A stretch of DNA of 64,000 nucleotides. Origin: Prevotellamassilia timonensis (GTDB taxonomy: Bacteria; Bacteroidota; Bacteroidia; Bacteroidales; Bacteroidaceae). The stretch spans positions 530,386-594,385 of the forward strand of contig NZ_LT629845.1 in the NCBI RefSeq assembly GCF_900106785.1. Reading direction: 5' to 3'. This document shows, in pieces, positions 57,673 to 64,000 of the stretch (its first letter is position 1; each line of letters opens with the position of its first letter). The position numbers and the translations under genes are program-made. The notes under the pieces were generated by a model. It was not told the DNA's origin, did not search any database, and saw only the letters and a list, made by a program, of their open reading frames with translations.

Positions 57673-60288
57673 ATGAAACTTTCTGATTTACATACCGGTG
57701 AAAGGGGCGTGATAGTGAAAGTAGCCGGACACGGCGGTTTTCGCAAACGCATTGTTGAAATGGGATTTGTGAAAGGTAAAACGGTAAAGGTTATACTTAA
57801 TGCTCCTTTGCGCGACCCCATTGAATACGAAATTATGGGTTACAAAATTTCGCTGCGTCGTGAAGAGGCAAAACTCGTTGAGGTTATTAGCGAAACCGAG
57901 GCCGTGAATGATGCCCGCCTGCGCCACGGTGAGAATTTGAAAGCGCTCGAATCAGGTTCGGACGAAAGCGAGGAAGTGCGTATGCAATTGTCACGTCGTA
58001 TGGAAAGCATGGCGGCAGACAAGCGTCGTGTTATCAATGTGGCCTTGGTCGGCAACCCTAATTGTGGCAAGACTTCATTATTCAACATGGCTTCGGGTGG
58101 ACATGAACACGTAGGAAACTATAGTGGCGTGACGGTTGATGCCAAAGAGGGCTTTATGGATATGACCGTTAAGGTGCGCCGCAATGAAAAGGGCGAAATG
58201 GAGATCTTTCATGATAATTTGGGCCAGTGTGCTGATAATTGCGCTTCATGTGGCATAGGTAGCACTTGTAGCCAGAAAGATGCTGAGGGCTTTGAGGACA
58301 AAACCTATCATTTCCGCTTGGTAGACTTGCCTGGCACATACTCATTGTCGGCTTATTCGCCCGAAGAGCTTTATGTACGACGCCACTTGATAGACGATAC
58401 GCCCGATATTGTGATAAACGTAGTGGACAGCTCAAATCTTGAGCGCAACTTGTACCTGACGACACAGCTTATTGACATGCACCAGCGAATGGTGATAGCT
58501 CTTAATATGTATGATGAGTTGCAGCATAGTGGCGACAAGCTTGATTACAAGCAACTTGGCAGTCTGTTAGGGGTGCCCATGGTACCGACCATTTCACGTA
58601 CAGGCAAGGGTGTGCGCGACTTGTTTGAAAAGGTTATTGCTGTGTACGAAAATATGGGCGATACGGCACTTGAGCGCCATATACACGTCAACCATGGTAA
58701 GGAGCTTGAGCATAGTATTGATCGTATAAAGTATGTTTTTCAGAAAAATCAGGATCTTCGATCAAAGTATTCTACACGTTATTTGGCTATCAAGTTCCTT
58801 GAAGGAGACAGTGAGGCTCAGCACTTGGTAGAGACCTTGCCGCAGCACGACGAATTAGTGGCTGTGCGCTTTGAGGAGACCAAGCGCATCAAGGACACAT
58901 TGCACGACACGCCCGATAATGCCATAACCGATGCAAAATATGGATTTATACAAGGTGCATTGAAGGAAACATTCCAACCTCATGTTGGGAGGCCTGGTAA
59001 AACTGTTACGGAAAAGATTGACGCGGTGGTGACGAATCGCTATTTGGGATTTCCGTTATTCTTTGCAGTATTATTCCTTATTTTCTACATTACTTTTCAA
59101 GTTGGTGCTTACCCGATGGACTGGATTGACTGGTTGGTGAGTCAAGTGTCGGCTTTTGTAAAGTATGCCATGCCTGATGGCGTGCTGAAGGACATGATTG
59201 TCGATGGTGCAATAAGTGGGGTAGGAGCCGTGATAGTGTTCTTGCCTAATATCATGATACTTTACTTGTTTATCTCGATTCTTGAGGACTCTGGCTATAT
59301 GGCACGAGCGGCTTTTATCATGGACAAACTCATGCACCGCATGGGGTTGCATGGCAAGTCGTTCATACCAATGGTAATGGGCTTTGGGTGTAATGTGCCA
59401 GCTATAATGGCTACGCGTACGATCGAAAACCCGAAAAGCCGACTTATCACAATGCTGATTACGCCATTTATGTCGTGTTCTGCGCGCATACCTATATATG
59501 TGGTGCTGGTTGGCGCATTCTTTCCGCTCTACGGCGCATGGGTTATGCTGGGATTGTATGCCTTGGGCATTTTGGCAGCTATATTGATGGCCCGAGTGTT
59601 TAGTCGTTTCTTAATGAAGGGTGAGGATTTGCCCTTTGTTATGGAGTTGCCTCCTTACCGTATGCCGACTGCCAAATCTGTACTCATTCATACTTGGGAA
59701 AAAGGCCGTCAGTATCTGCAGAAAATGGGCGGTATTATTTTGGTGTTCTCTCTTATTATTTGGGCTTTGAGCTATTTCCCACATTCAACCGAAACGGACA
59801 ATGTAGTGCCAACGCAGAGTACTGAAATTGTTGAGAACGGTCGTGCTGCAGCATCACCGCAACATGAAGTGACGGTAGCAGAAACACAAACACCACCATC
59901 GTATTTGCAAAGAATAGGACAGTTTGTAGCGCCTGTCATGCAGCCTATGCACTTCGATTGGAAAATGAGTGTTGGTATATTGTCTGGTGTCGGTGCTAAA
60001 GAACTGGTGGTAAGTACTTTGGCCGTAATGTATGCCGGTGAAGATGTAGATGCCGACAGTGCTTCAACTGATACGCACCTGTCTCAAGTATTGCGGCAGA
60101 ATATGACGCCAGCTTCAGCTCTTGCATACTTGGTGTTTATACTGTTCTATTTTCCCTGTGTGGCTACAATTACGGCAATTAAAAATGAAAGTGGTGGTTG
60201 GAAATGGGCTACATTTACAGCCGTTTACACAACAATGTTTGCCTACGTAGCATCGCTATTGACTTATTTGATAGCGTCGCAGTTCTAA
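57673..60288 (+). CDS. feoB: FeoA-FeoB fusion, ferrous iron transporter
   Basis: FeoB imports Fe(II) using a cytosolic GTPase domain and a membrane channel; here FeoA is fused at the N-terminus, as known in Bacteroidota. Residues 1-75 are FeoA (SH3-like: MKLSDLHTGERGVIVKVAG). The G domain has G1 GNPNCGKTS near 127, G2 SGVTVDAK, G3 DLPGTYS near 218, and G4 NMYD. The gate motifs GFGCNVPAIMATRT and MSCSARIPIYV are in the membrane part. An extra segment between G2 and G3 carries Cys186, 190, 193 and 199. The ATG at 57673 is chosen; an in-frame TTG precedes it. 871 residues. Confidence 0.95.
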   Translation: MKLSDLHTGERGVIVKVAGHGGFRKRIVEMGFVKGKTVKVILNAPLRDPIEYEIMGYKISLRREEAKLVEVISETEAVNDARLRHGENLKALESGSDESEEVRMQLSRRMESMAADKRRVINVALVGNPNCGKTSLFNMASGGHEHVGNYSGVTVDAKEGFMDMTVKVRRNEKGEMEIFHDNLGQCADNCASCGIGSTCSQKDAEGFEDKTYHFRLVDLPGTYSLSAYSPEELYVRRHLIDDTPDIVINVVDSSNLERNLYLTTQLIDMHQRMVIALNMYDELQHSGDKLDYKQLGSLLGVPMVPTISRTGKGVRDLFEKVIAVYENMGDTALERHIHVNHGKELEHSIDRIKYVFQKNQDLRSKYSTRYLAIKFLEGDSEAQHLVETLPQHDELVAVRFEETKRIKDTLHDTPDNAITDAKYGFIQGALKETFQPHVGRPGKTVTEKIDAVVTNRYLGFPLFFAVLFLIFYITFQVGAYPMDWIDWLVSQVSAFVKYAMPDGVLKDMIVDGAISGVGAVIVFLPNIMILYLFISILEDSGYMARAAFIMDKLMHRMGLHGKSFIPMVMGFGCNVPAIMATRTIENPKSRLITMLITPFMSCSARIPIYVVLVGAFFPLYGAWVMLGLYALGILAAILMARVFSRFLMKGEDLPFVMELPPYRMPTAKSVLIHTWEKGRQYLQKMGGIILVFSLIIWALSYFPHSTETDNVVPTQSTEIVENGRAAASPQHEVTVAETQTPPSYLQRIGQFVAPVMQPMHFDWKMSVGILSGVGAKELVVSTLAVMYAGEDVDADSASTDTHLSQVLRQNMTPASALAYLVFILFYFPCVATITAIKNESGGWKWATFTAVYTTMFAYVASLLTYLIASQF

Positions 60289-60336
60289 GGGGGTATATTG
60301 GCCCTGTTGTTAAACTCCAAATAGCATAATTATCAT

Positions 60337-60375
60337 GCCCGAAGTCCCGCGAAACTGGACTTCGGGCTTTTTTTT
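60337..60375 (+). terminator. feoAB intrinsic terminator
   Basis: GCCCGAAGTCC (60337-60347) pairs with GGACTTCGGGC (60357-60367), followed by eight T residues. A textbook rho-independent terminator. Confidence 0.95.
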
Positions 60376-60415
60376 CTTAATCGTAATAAACTCGAAATGC
60401 CCGTTTTATATATAA

Positions 60416-60730
60416 AATTATTGCTGGGCTGGTAAAGCGCTAAAACACAACGACAGATATTATACAAGACTTGACAAATTATCAAACAGTGCTTCAAAGC
60501 AAATGCATGTAACAGAACACTATCACATGGGGATAAATTACGATGAATGGAAAGGTCATGTGTTTACAGCAGAAAGAGCCTTTGATAATAAACTTTTAAT
60601 TTATGATGCACAAATCGGTGACTCCTTAAATATTAGTGCTTTAGGTGATGTTAAAACTATAGGAATATTGAAAGTTGATAAAATGATGTTCAATATAAAC
60701 GTCTTGAACAATATATCAATGAGCATTTAA
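60416..60730 (+). pseudogene. C-terminal fragment of a papain-like fold toxin/effector (no intact start)
   Basis: An open frame of about 104 codons runs from just after a stop at 60413-60415 to TAA at 60730; its first ATG (60503) falls mid-domain. It begins NYCWAGKALK, has a histidine in WKGHVFTAER and the strand LLIYDAQIGD, and ends ILKVDKMMFNINV. A Cys followed by GH and DxQ is the order seen in papain-like C-terminal toxin domains of polymorphic toxins. The comparison is from memory, so the family is tentative. Only about 40 bp separate it from the feoAB terminator, so the N-terminal trafficking part has been lost. The region is more AT-rich than its neighbours. Confidence 0.5.
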
Positions 60731-60967
60731 TATTTTTGCTTGATGTATAGCCCATCCTATTTCATCCCAGCCTTCGGCCATAGCTATGTCATTCCCATTT
60801 GTGGAAATCTTTAGAAATTTAGGGAGACCTATTTTATGACCAATTAGCCATGATTTTACGATATTAAAATACTTCCACCCATCACGTTCTCCAGCAGGGC
60901 GCACAATGTCATATCCCATTTCTTTAGCCTTATCTAAGGCTATCTGATAGTAATCAATCTTGCTCAT
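60716..60967 (-). CDS. Small hypothetical protein, possible immunity protein
   Basis: An 83-residue protein beginning MSKIDYYQIALDKAKEMGYD, with a basic and aromatic middle and NDIAMAEGWDEIGWAIHQAK near the end. No family recognised. It overlaps the toxin fragment by 15 nt on the opposite strand and lies 51 bp after the next small gene, with which it probably shares a promoter. Position next to a toxin remnant suggests an immunity role; this is inference from context. Confidence 0.6.
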   Translation of the reverse strand: MSKIDYYQIALDKAKEMGYDIVRPAGERDGWKYFNIVKSWLIGHKIGLPKFLKISTNGNDIAMAEGWDEIGWAIHQAKILNAH

Positions 60968-61018
60968 AATAATTTGTTCTAAGGGAATATTTATGCTGCA
61001 ACATTTAACGATGAGGAG

Positions 61019-61267
61019 CTAGGCAAAAGGTTTGGGGTCGTCTATTCTAAAAGTAGGCTTTGGCCAATAATCAAAAGGTTGAGCCTTGTTGTAGAAGTAT
61101 TCAACTTTACTTTTGCCTTCTTCAAAAGGCATATTATGTCTATTCTTAAATAGGAAATACTGGTATTCGTCAACTTCGTTAAATAATGATTTCATGTCAT
61201 TATTTCCGAATATTATAGCATAATGCTCAAGATAATGATCTAAGTAGAAATATTCTTCTGTTGTCAT
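61019..61267 (-). CDS. Small acidic hypothetical protein, possible immunity protein
   Basis: An 82-residue, acidic and aromatic-rich protein (MTTEEYFYLDHYLEHYAIIF, ending FRIDDPKPFA). Such composition is common in immunity proteins, but no family is recognised. It has a consensus promoter immediately upstream (61284-61315) whose -33 element lies inside a perfect inverted repeat. Leading gene of a probable two-gene leftward unit with 60716-60967. Confidence 0.65.
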   Translation of the reverse strand: MTTEEYFYLDHYLEHYAIIFGNNDMKSLFNEVDEYQYFLFKNRHNMPFEEGKSKVEYFYNKAQPFDYWPKPTFRIDDPKPFA

Positions 61268-61283
61268 GATATTCTGTTTGCTG

Positions 61284-61315
61284 CAAAGTTATTGAAAAAT
61301 TGCATTCCTTGCAAA
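61284..61315 (-). promoter_or_regulatory. Promoter of the small-gene pair with operator-like inverted repeat
   Basis: On the minus strand TTTG (61312-61315) and TAACTTTG (61284-61291) are 20 nt apart. A perfect 11-bp inverted repeat, GCATTCCTTGC (61302-61312) and GCAAGGAATGC (61329-61339), covers the -33 element and could be a repressor site or a hairpin. The stretch from there to 61570 shows no gene. Confidence 0.65.
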
Positions 61316-61570
61316 TGCGACAGGCGGTGCAAGGAATGCTCTTGTGTCCTGACTTCATCACTTCTTTGTGTCATGGAATAGCGCGTATTGGAAATCAATG
61401 AGTTACGTTATTTGATTGGGTGACACGTTGACGAAGTCTGGGAATAAAGCACAAATTTCGCCAAGACTTGTCACGTGGCACCTATGACAAATTTAGTTCA
61501 CAGCTATCCACTAACGCGGAACTATAATGACAAAAGGACATAAGAAACATAATTTGCGTATGGGAAAACG

Positions 61571-61798
61571 ATAGCATGCACTAAACGCTATCACTAAACG
61601 CTATCACAAAACGCTACCTCTAATGGGGGCGACGCATCTCGCGTCGGGCATCAAGGTAAAGGTTTACAGACTTGCGTGTATTTAGAGCTGAGCCTTAGTT
61701 TAGTGTATAAGCCTTTTCATTAATGCCCGACGCGGGACGCGTCGCCATTAGAGGTAGCGTTTAGTGGTAGCGTTTGGTGCTTGCGTTTAGTGGTAGCG
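61571..61798. repeat. Large palindrome with repeated ACGCTA words
   Basis: The left arm (61571-61651) carries CACTAAACGCTATC twice, then ACGCTACCTCTAATG and GCGACGC...GCGTCGGGCAT. The right arm (61721-61798) is its inverted counterpart, with GGTAGCGTTTAGTG and related copies. The arms enclose about 70 nt. The arms pair imperfectly at the ends because the number of short words differs. It lies between the small-gene pair and palindromic element D. Confidence 0.75.
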
Positions 61799-61836
61799 GG
61801 ACCTTTACAATACTACAAAAGCTTTACTTGCCGAGT

Positions 61837-62185
61837 ATCTTACATCTTACACTAACAAGCCGTAACTCATTGTCTATCAATACTTTAATCAGTGTAGGAT
61901 ACTACAAATGCAACTTACACGCAACCTACACAACCTACACGCTGCCACACGGCACAAGCACGGGAGAATGATATCACGGCATAGGGGAACAGAAACGTCT
62001 GTAGCTCCGACAGATTTTTCTGCTCCCCTGTAGCGTATATCCCACCGCATACGTCCAAACCTACTGCGCGGCAGCGGGGTGAGGTGTGTAAGATGTGTGC
62101 AGGGGAGTGTAAGATACTTTGAAATCATCTTACACTCTTGAAACCACTGAATATCAACTTGTTATGTACAAAAAGTGTAAGATGG
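61837..62185. repeat. Palindromic intergenic element, variant copy D
   Basis: Same architecture as copies A-C, but the recurrent word is ATCTTACAC/GTGTAAGAT rather than GTCTRCAC. The right arm holds AGAGTGTAAGATGATTTCAA-type sequence with the shared ACCACTGAATATCAACTTG segment. The central hairpin pairs GCATAGGGGAACAG (about 61979-61992) with CTGCTCCCCTGTAGC (62020-62034) and encloses CTGTAGCTCCGACAG, an inner stem. It lies about 80 bp upstream of the promoter of the interrupted gene. Confidence 0.75.
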
Positions 62186-62263
62186 CAGTAAAAGCACACG
62201 CACTCTTTTACATGTAGGCAGACGGGGAGGGGGCAAATATTTATGTACAAATTGTACACTTTT

Positions 62264-62296
62264 TTTGTGGGGTGCAATGTCTTGGTGTTACCTTTG
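62264..62296 (+). promoter_or_regulatory. Promoter of the gene interrupted by the insertion sequence
   Basis: TTTG (62264-62267) and TACCTTTG (62289-62296) are 21 nt apart, a good consensus match. The leader contains a short GC hairpin (CCGC-gtta-GCGG region near 62328-62340) before an ATG at 62362. Confidence 0.65.
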
Positions 62297-62361
62297 CAGC
62301 ACTTTTGTTCTTATGTTCTTATGTCCTCCGCGTTAGCGGCAAATCTCATAACTTACAAACA

Positions 62362-62377
62362 ATGAAACACCACAATC
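62362..62377 (+). pseudogene. 5' end of a gene interrupted by the insertion sequence
   Basis: ATGAAACACCACAATC begins a reading frame 66 nt after a consensus promoter, then is cut at codon 6 by the IS left end (62378). The rest of the gene, if preserved, lies beyond the window. With only five intact codons the product cannot be named. Confidence 0.5.
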
Positions 62378-62427
62378 TTGGCGCACCCGACAAACCCTGT
62401 GGAGGGCTGTGCAGATGCTAACCCAAA
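62378..62427 (+). repeat. Left terminal inverted repeat of the insertion sequence
   Basis: The left end matches the reverse complement of the final ~50 bases of the window (63951-64000) apart from a few mismatches. It includes the shared GTGCAGATGCTAACCCAAAA segment. Confidence 0.85.
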
Positions 62428-62478
62428 AACTGAGTTGCCAAACGATACATGATTGCCCAAAAGTAGTACCTTTGCACT

Positions 62479-62880
62479 ATGAATCAGAATGGCAATAAAA
62501 ATATGTATGAGGGCCTCGCCTCATATTTCCTCCCCGAAGGAGTTCTTAAATATTTCGAGGTGACAGACTTTGCAACACAGCGTACTCTGGACAAGGATGT
62601 TCTTTACACAACAGAGCTTCACATCTATCTGGATGAGCGCGACAATCGCACACCAGACATGAAGGATTCCGTGAGCAATGGTTTTGGGGAAGAATCATGT
62701 TTACTTGACTATCCAGCCCGAGACAAGAAGGCGGTACTTCACATACGAAGAAGGCGTTGGACAATGCCGGATGGCACAACAAGAAGTGTTGACCTTGACA
62801 AGGAGTTTGAACTGAAGCATAAGGGCACTCGATACGCGAAGGACTTCGCGCTTTTTTTAAAGAGGGCGAATGGACTCTGA
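62479..62880 (+). CDS. Insertion sequence protein A (ISAon1-type transposase N-terminal region)
   Basis: A 133-residue protein with FLPEGVLKYFEVTDF near the start and KKAVLHIRRRRWTMPDGTTR, then KHKGTRYAKDFALFLKRA. These match the short upstream protein of ISAon1-type elements. It probably supplies the DNA-binding part of the transposase. A TACCTTTG -7 lies at 62467-62474 with the ATG five bases beyond. Its end overlaps protein B by 11 nt in another frame. There is a run of seven T and three A at 62852-62861 near the end. Confidence 0.85.
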   Translation: MNQNGNKNMYEGLASYFLPEGVLKYFEVTDFATQRTLDKDVLYTTELHIYLDERDNRTPDMKDSVSNGFGEESCLLDYPARDKKAVLHIRRRRWTMPDGTTRSVDLDKEFELKHKGTRYAKDFALFLKRANGL

Positions 62881-63958
62881 GACGATAACCGCTCGTCAGA
62901 TTGGTTATACGTACATGATTAACAGCTCCACGTTTGCCAAAAGATACAAGGACGCCCTGAGTAACTTCGAGACGTGGGAGCAGAAGGATCACGCATCCAA
63001 GTGGATTCTTATTCCGCAAAACGTAGGTAAGGAGCAAGGCATAGACGAGACCTCCCTCCAGGGCGAACTGTACACTATCGTTCACAACAAGGATGCCCAT
63101 GGTCGCAAGGGTGCAATCATAGCAGTAGTCAAGGGAACGAATCCTGCTGACGTACTGAAGGTTCTCATGCAACTACCTGCAGATAAGCGTGAAATGGTTG
63201 AGAATATCACGATGGATCTCTCAGATTGCATGCGTGTCATAGCCCGAGAGGCATTCCCTAAAGCCACAGTCATACGTGACTGCTTCCATGTCGTAAAACG
63301 CGGTGGAGAGGGCTGCGAAGAGATACGCCTGCGCCTGAAACGAAAAGCCGTAAAGGAGGCGAACAGACAGAAGGCAGAGTTTCGCAAATACCTCGAAAAT
63401 CTGGCAGCGCAGAGAAAGGCTTACCGCGAGCGAATGAGGAAAAGGCATGGGAAGAACTGGAAGAAGAGCAAGCGCGGAAGAAAGCCTATGAGGCTGAACA
63501 CTCGCTTTGAACCCAAAAGGCTTGAAAATGGCGAGACTCTTGTAGAGGCACAGACACGATGTCGCAAGCAATTGTCCATGAGCCGAGAGAAGTGGAGCGC
63601 AACGCAGAAAAAGCGTGCGAAGATACTTTTCGCACTCTACCCAAAACTTGAAGAAGCATACAATCTGATCAACTCCCTTAGAGCCATATTCAGAAACAAG
63701 AAACTCACAAAGGAGACTGCCAAACAGAATTTCAAGGGGTGGTATGAGAAAGTGGCTTCCTGCACTCTGCGTGAAATCAAGTCCGTACGCGATACCATCA
63801 GATTCTATGAGGATGAAATCCTGAACTACTTTGACGGACGTAAGACTAACGCTTCAGCTGAATCGTTGAACTCAAAGATCAAATGCTTTCGTGCACAAGT
63901 AAAAGGAGTCATAGACATACCATTCTTCATGTATCGTTTAGCAACAGTTTTGGGTTAG
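62870..63958 (+). CDS. Insertion sequence DDE transposase (ISAon1/ISL3-like)
   Basis: A 362-residue transposase. The catalytic acidic residues are visible as IDETSLQGELYTIV (D near residue 64), ITMDLSDCMRVIAREAFPKA (second D), and NASAESLNSKIKCFRAQVKG (E near the C-terminus), plus the DCFHVVKR motif typical of ISL3-like enzymes. A basic insert (KRHGKNWKKSKRGRKPMRLN) lies in the middle. The start ATG overlaps the end of protein A (ATG...TGA within 11 nt), so translational coupling is likely. The reading frame is intact, so the element may be active. Confidence 0.92.
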   Translation: MDSETITARQIGYTYMINSSTFAKRYKDALSNFETWEQKDHASKWILIPQNVGKEQGIDETSLQGELYTIVHNKDAHGRKGAIIAVVKGTNPADVLKVLMQLPADKREMVENITMDLSDCMRVIAREAFPKATVIRDCFHVVKRGGEGCEEIRLRLKRKAVKEANRQKAEFRKYLENLAAQRKAYRERMRKRHGKNWKKSKRGRKPMRLNTRFEPKRLENGETLVEAQTRCRKQLSMSREKWSATQKKRAKILFALYPKLEEAYNLINSLRAIFRNKKLTKETAKQNFKGWYEKVASCTLREIKSVRDTIRFYEDEILNYFDGRKTNASAESLNSKIKCFRAQVKGVIDIPFFMYRLATVLG

Positions 63959-64000
63959 CATCTGCACGGCCTACTCCACAGGGTTTGTCGGGTGCGCCAA

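Larger units (their letters stand above)
62378..64000 (+). mobile_element. ISAon1/ISL3-like insertion sequence, about 1.62 kb
   Basis: The element begins TTGGCGCACCCGACAAACCC at 62378 and the window ends with the inverse sequence GGGTTTGTCGGGTGCGCCAA. The terminal inverted repeats are about 45-50 bp, imperfect (for example GGAGGGCTGTGCAGATGC versus GGAGTAGGCCGTGCAGATGC in the same orientation). They enclose two overlapping rightward genes. The element's right end coincides with position 64000, so target-site duplication cannot be checked here. Confidence 0.85.

Noticed and set aside
62852..62861. -1 programmed frameshift joining the two transposase frames
   Set aside because: A -1 shift at this T-rich site meets a stop codon within about ten codons and does not enter the downstream frame.

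Overview
The window is chromosomal DNA from a member of the Bacteroidota, most likely the Prevotellaceae. It carries the type IX secretion (T9SS) genes porU, porV, porE-like and sprA/sov, a FeoA-FeoB fusion, and the neighbourhoods bamD-rpoZ-DUF4293 and ruvA-sprA. Its promoters are of the Bacteroidota type, with a -7 element TAnnTTTG and often a TTTG about 19-21 nt upstream. No rRNA, tRNA or CRISPR array was seen. The family placement comes from recognising gene content and order, not from a database search.

Layout. Positions 1-21185 are almost all on the minus strand: a recQ truncated by the window edge, a leftward T9SS operon (FAH-like protein, porU, porV, ispF), sprA, ruvA, folE, a SPOR-domain protein, a MauE/DoxX-like protein fused in frame to triosephosphate isomerase, and a DUF1599 protein. 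Positions 22061-27545 run rightward: purB, a pseudouridine synthase with a Gly/Arg-rich N-terminus, asnS and cdd, with an unlisted-size 47-residue minus-strand gene in the gap before cdd. Positions 27672-44929 run leftward: fba; pyrB-pyrI-flavin reductase-glyA; folC; grpE-dnaJ; an ABC-F ATPase; ssb-phosphopantetheinyl transferase; bamD-rpoZ-DUF4293; aspS; GNAT; YigZ; MaoC; and a membrane protein. Positions 46350-60288 run rightward: porE-like, mlaE-mlaF, gltB-gltD, a DUF4468 protein and feoAB. The last 3.6 kb is accessory: a truncated papain-like toxin fragment with two small genes facing it, large palindromes, and an ISAon1/ISL3-type insertion sequence whose right terminal repeat ends at the last base of the window and which interrupts a gene just after its start.

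The housekeeping genes cover pyrimidine and purine synthesis, ammonia assimilation, one-carbon metabolism, glycolysis, chaperones, aminoacyl-tRNA synthesis and outer-membrane biogenesis. The striking part lies between genes. Four copies of a 350-450 bp palindromic element (A-D) share outer inverted arms dense in TGTCTRCAC/TGCAC words and a central GC-rich hairpin; copy D keeps the architecture but replaces the word by ATCTTACAC. A second repeat family forms a 185 bp palindrome at 8939-9123 with a decayed copy at 21229-21340. A 73-bp unit carrying a -7 promoter motif is tandemly repeated upstream of the porE-like gene. Several very long hairpins sit at gene ends, some with G-T/G-U type changes that preserve pairing in RNA. 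I regard the palindromic element family as the best candidate for an undescribed system.
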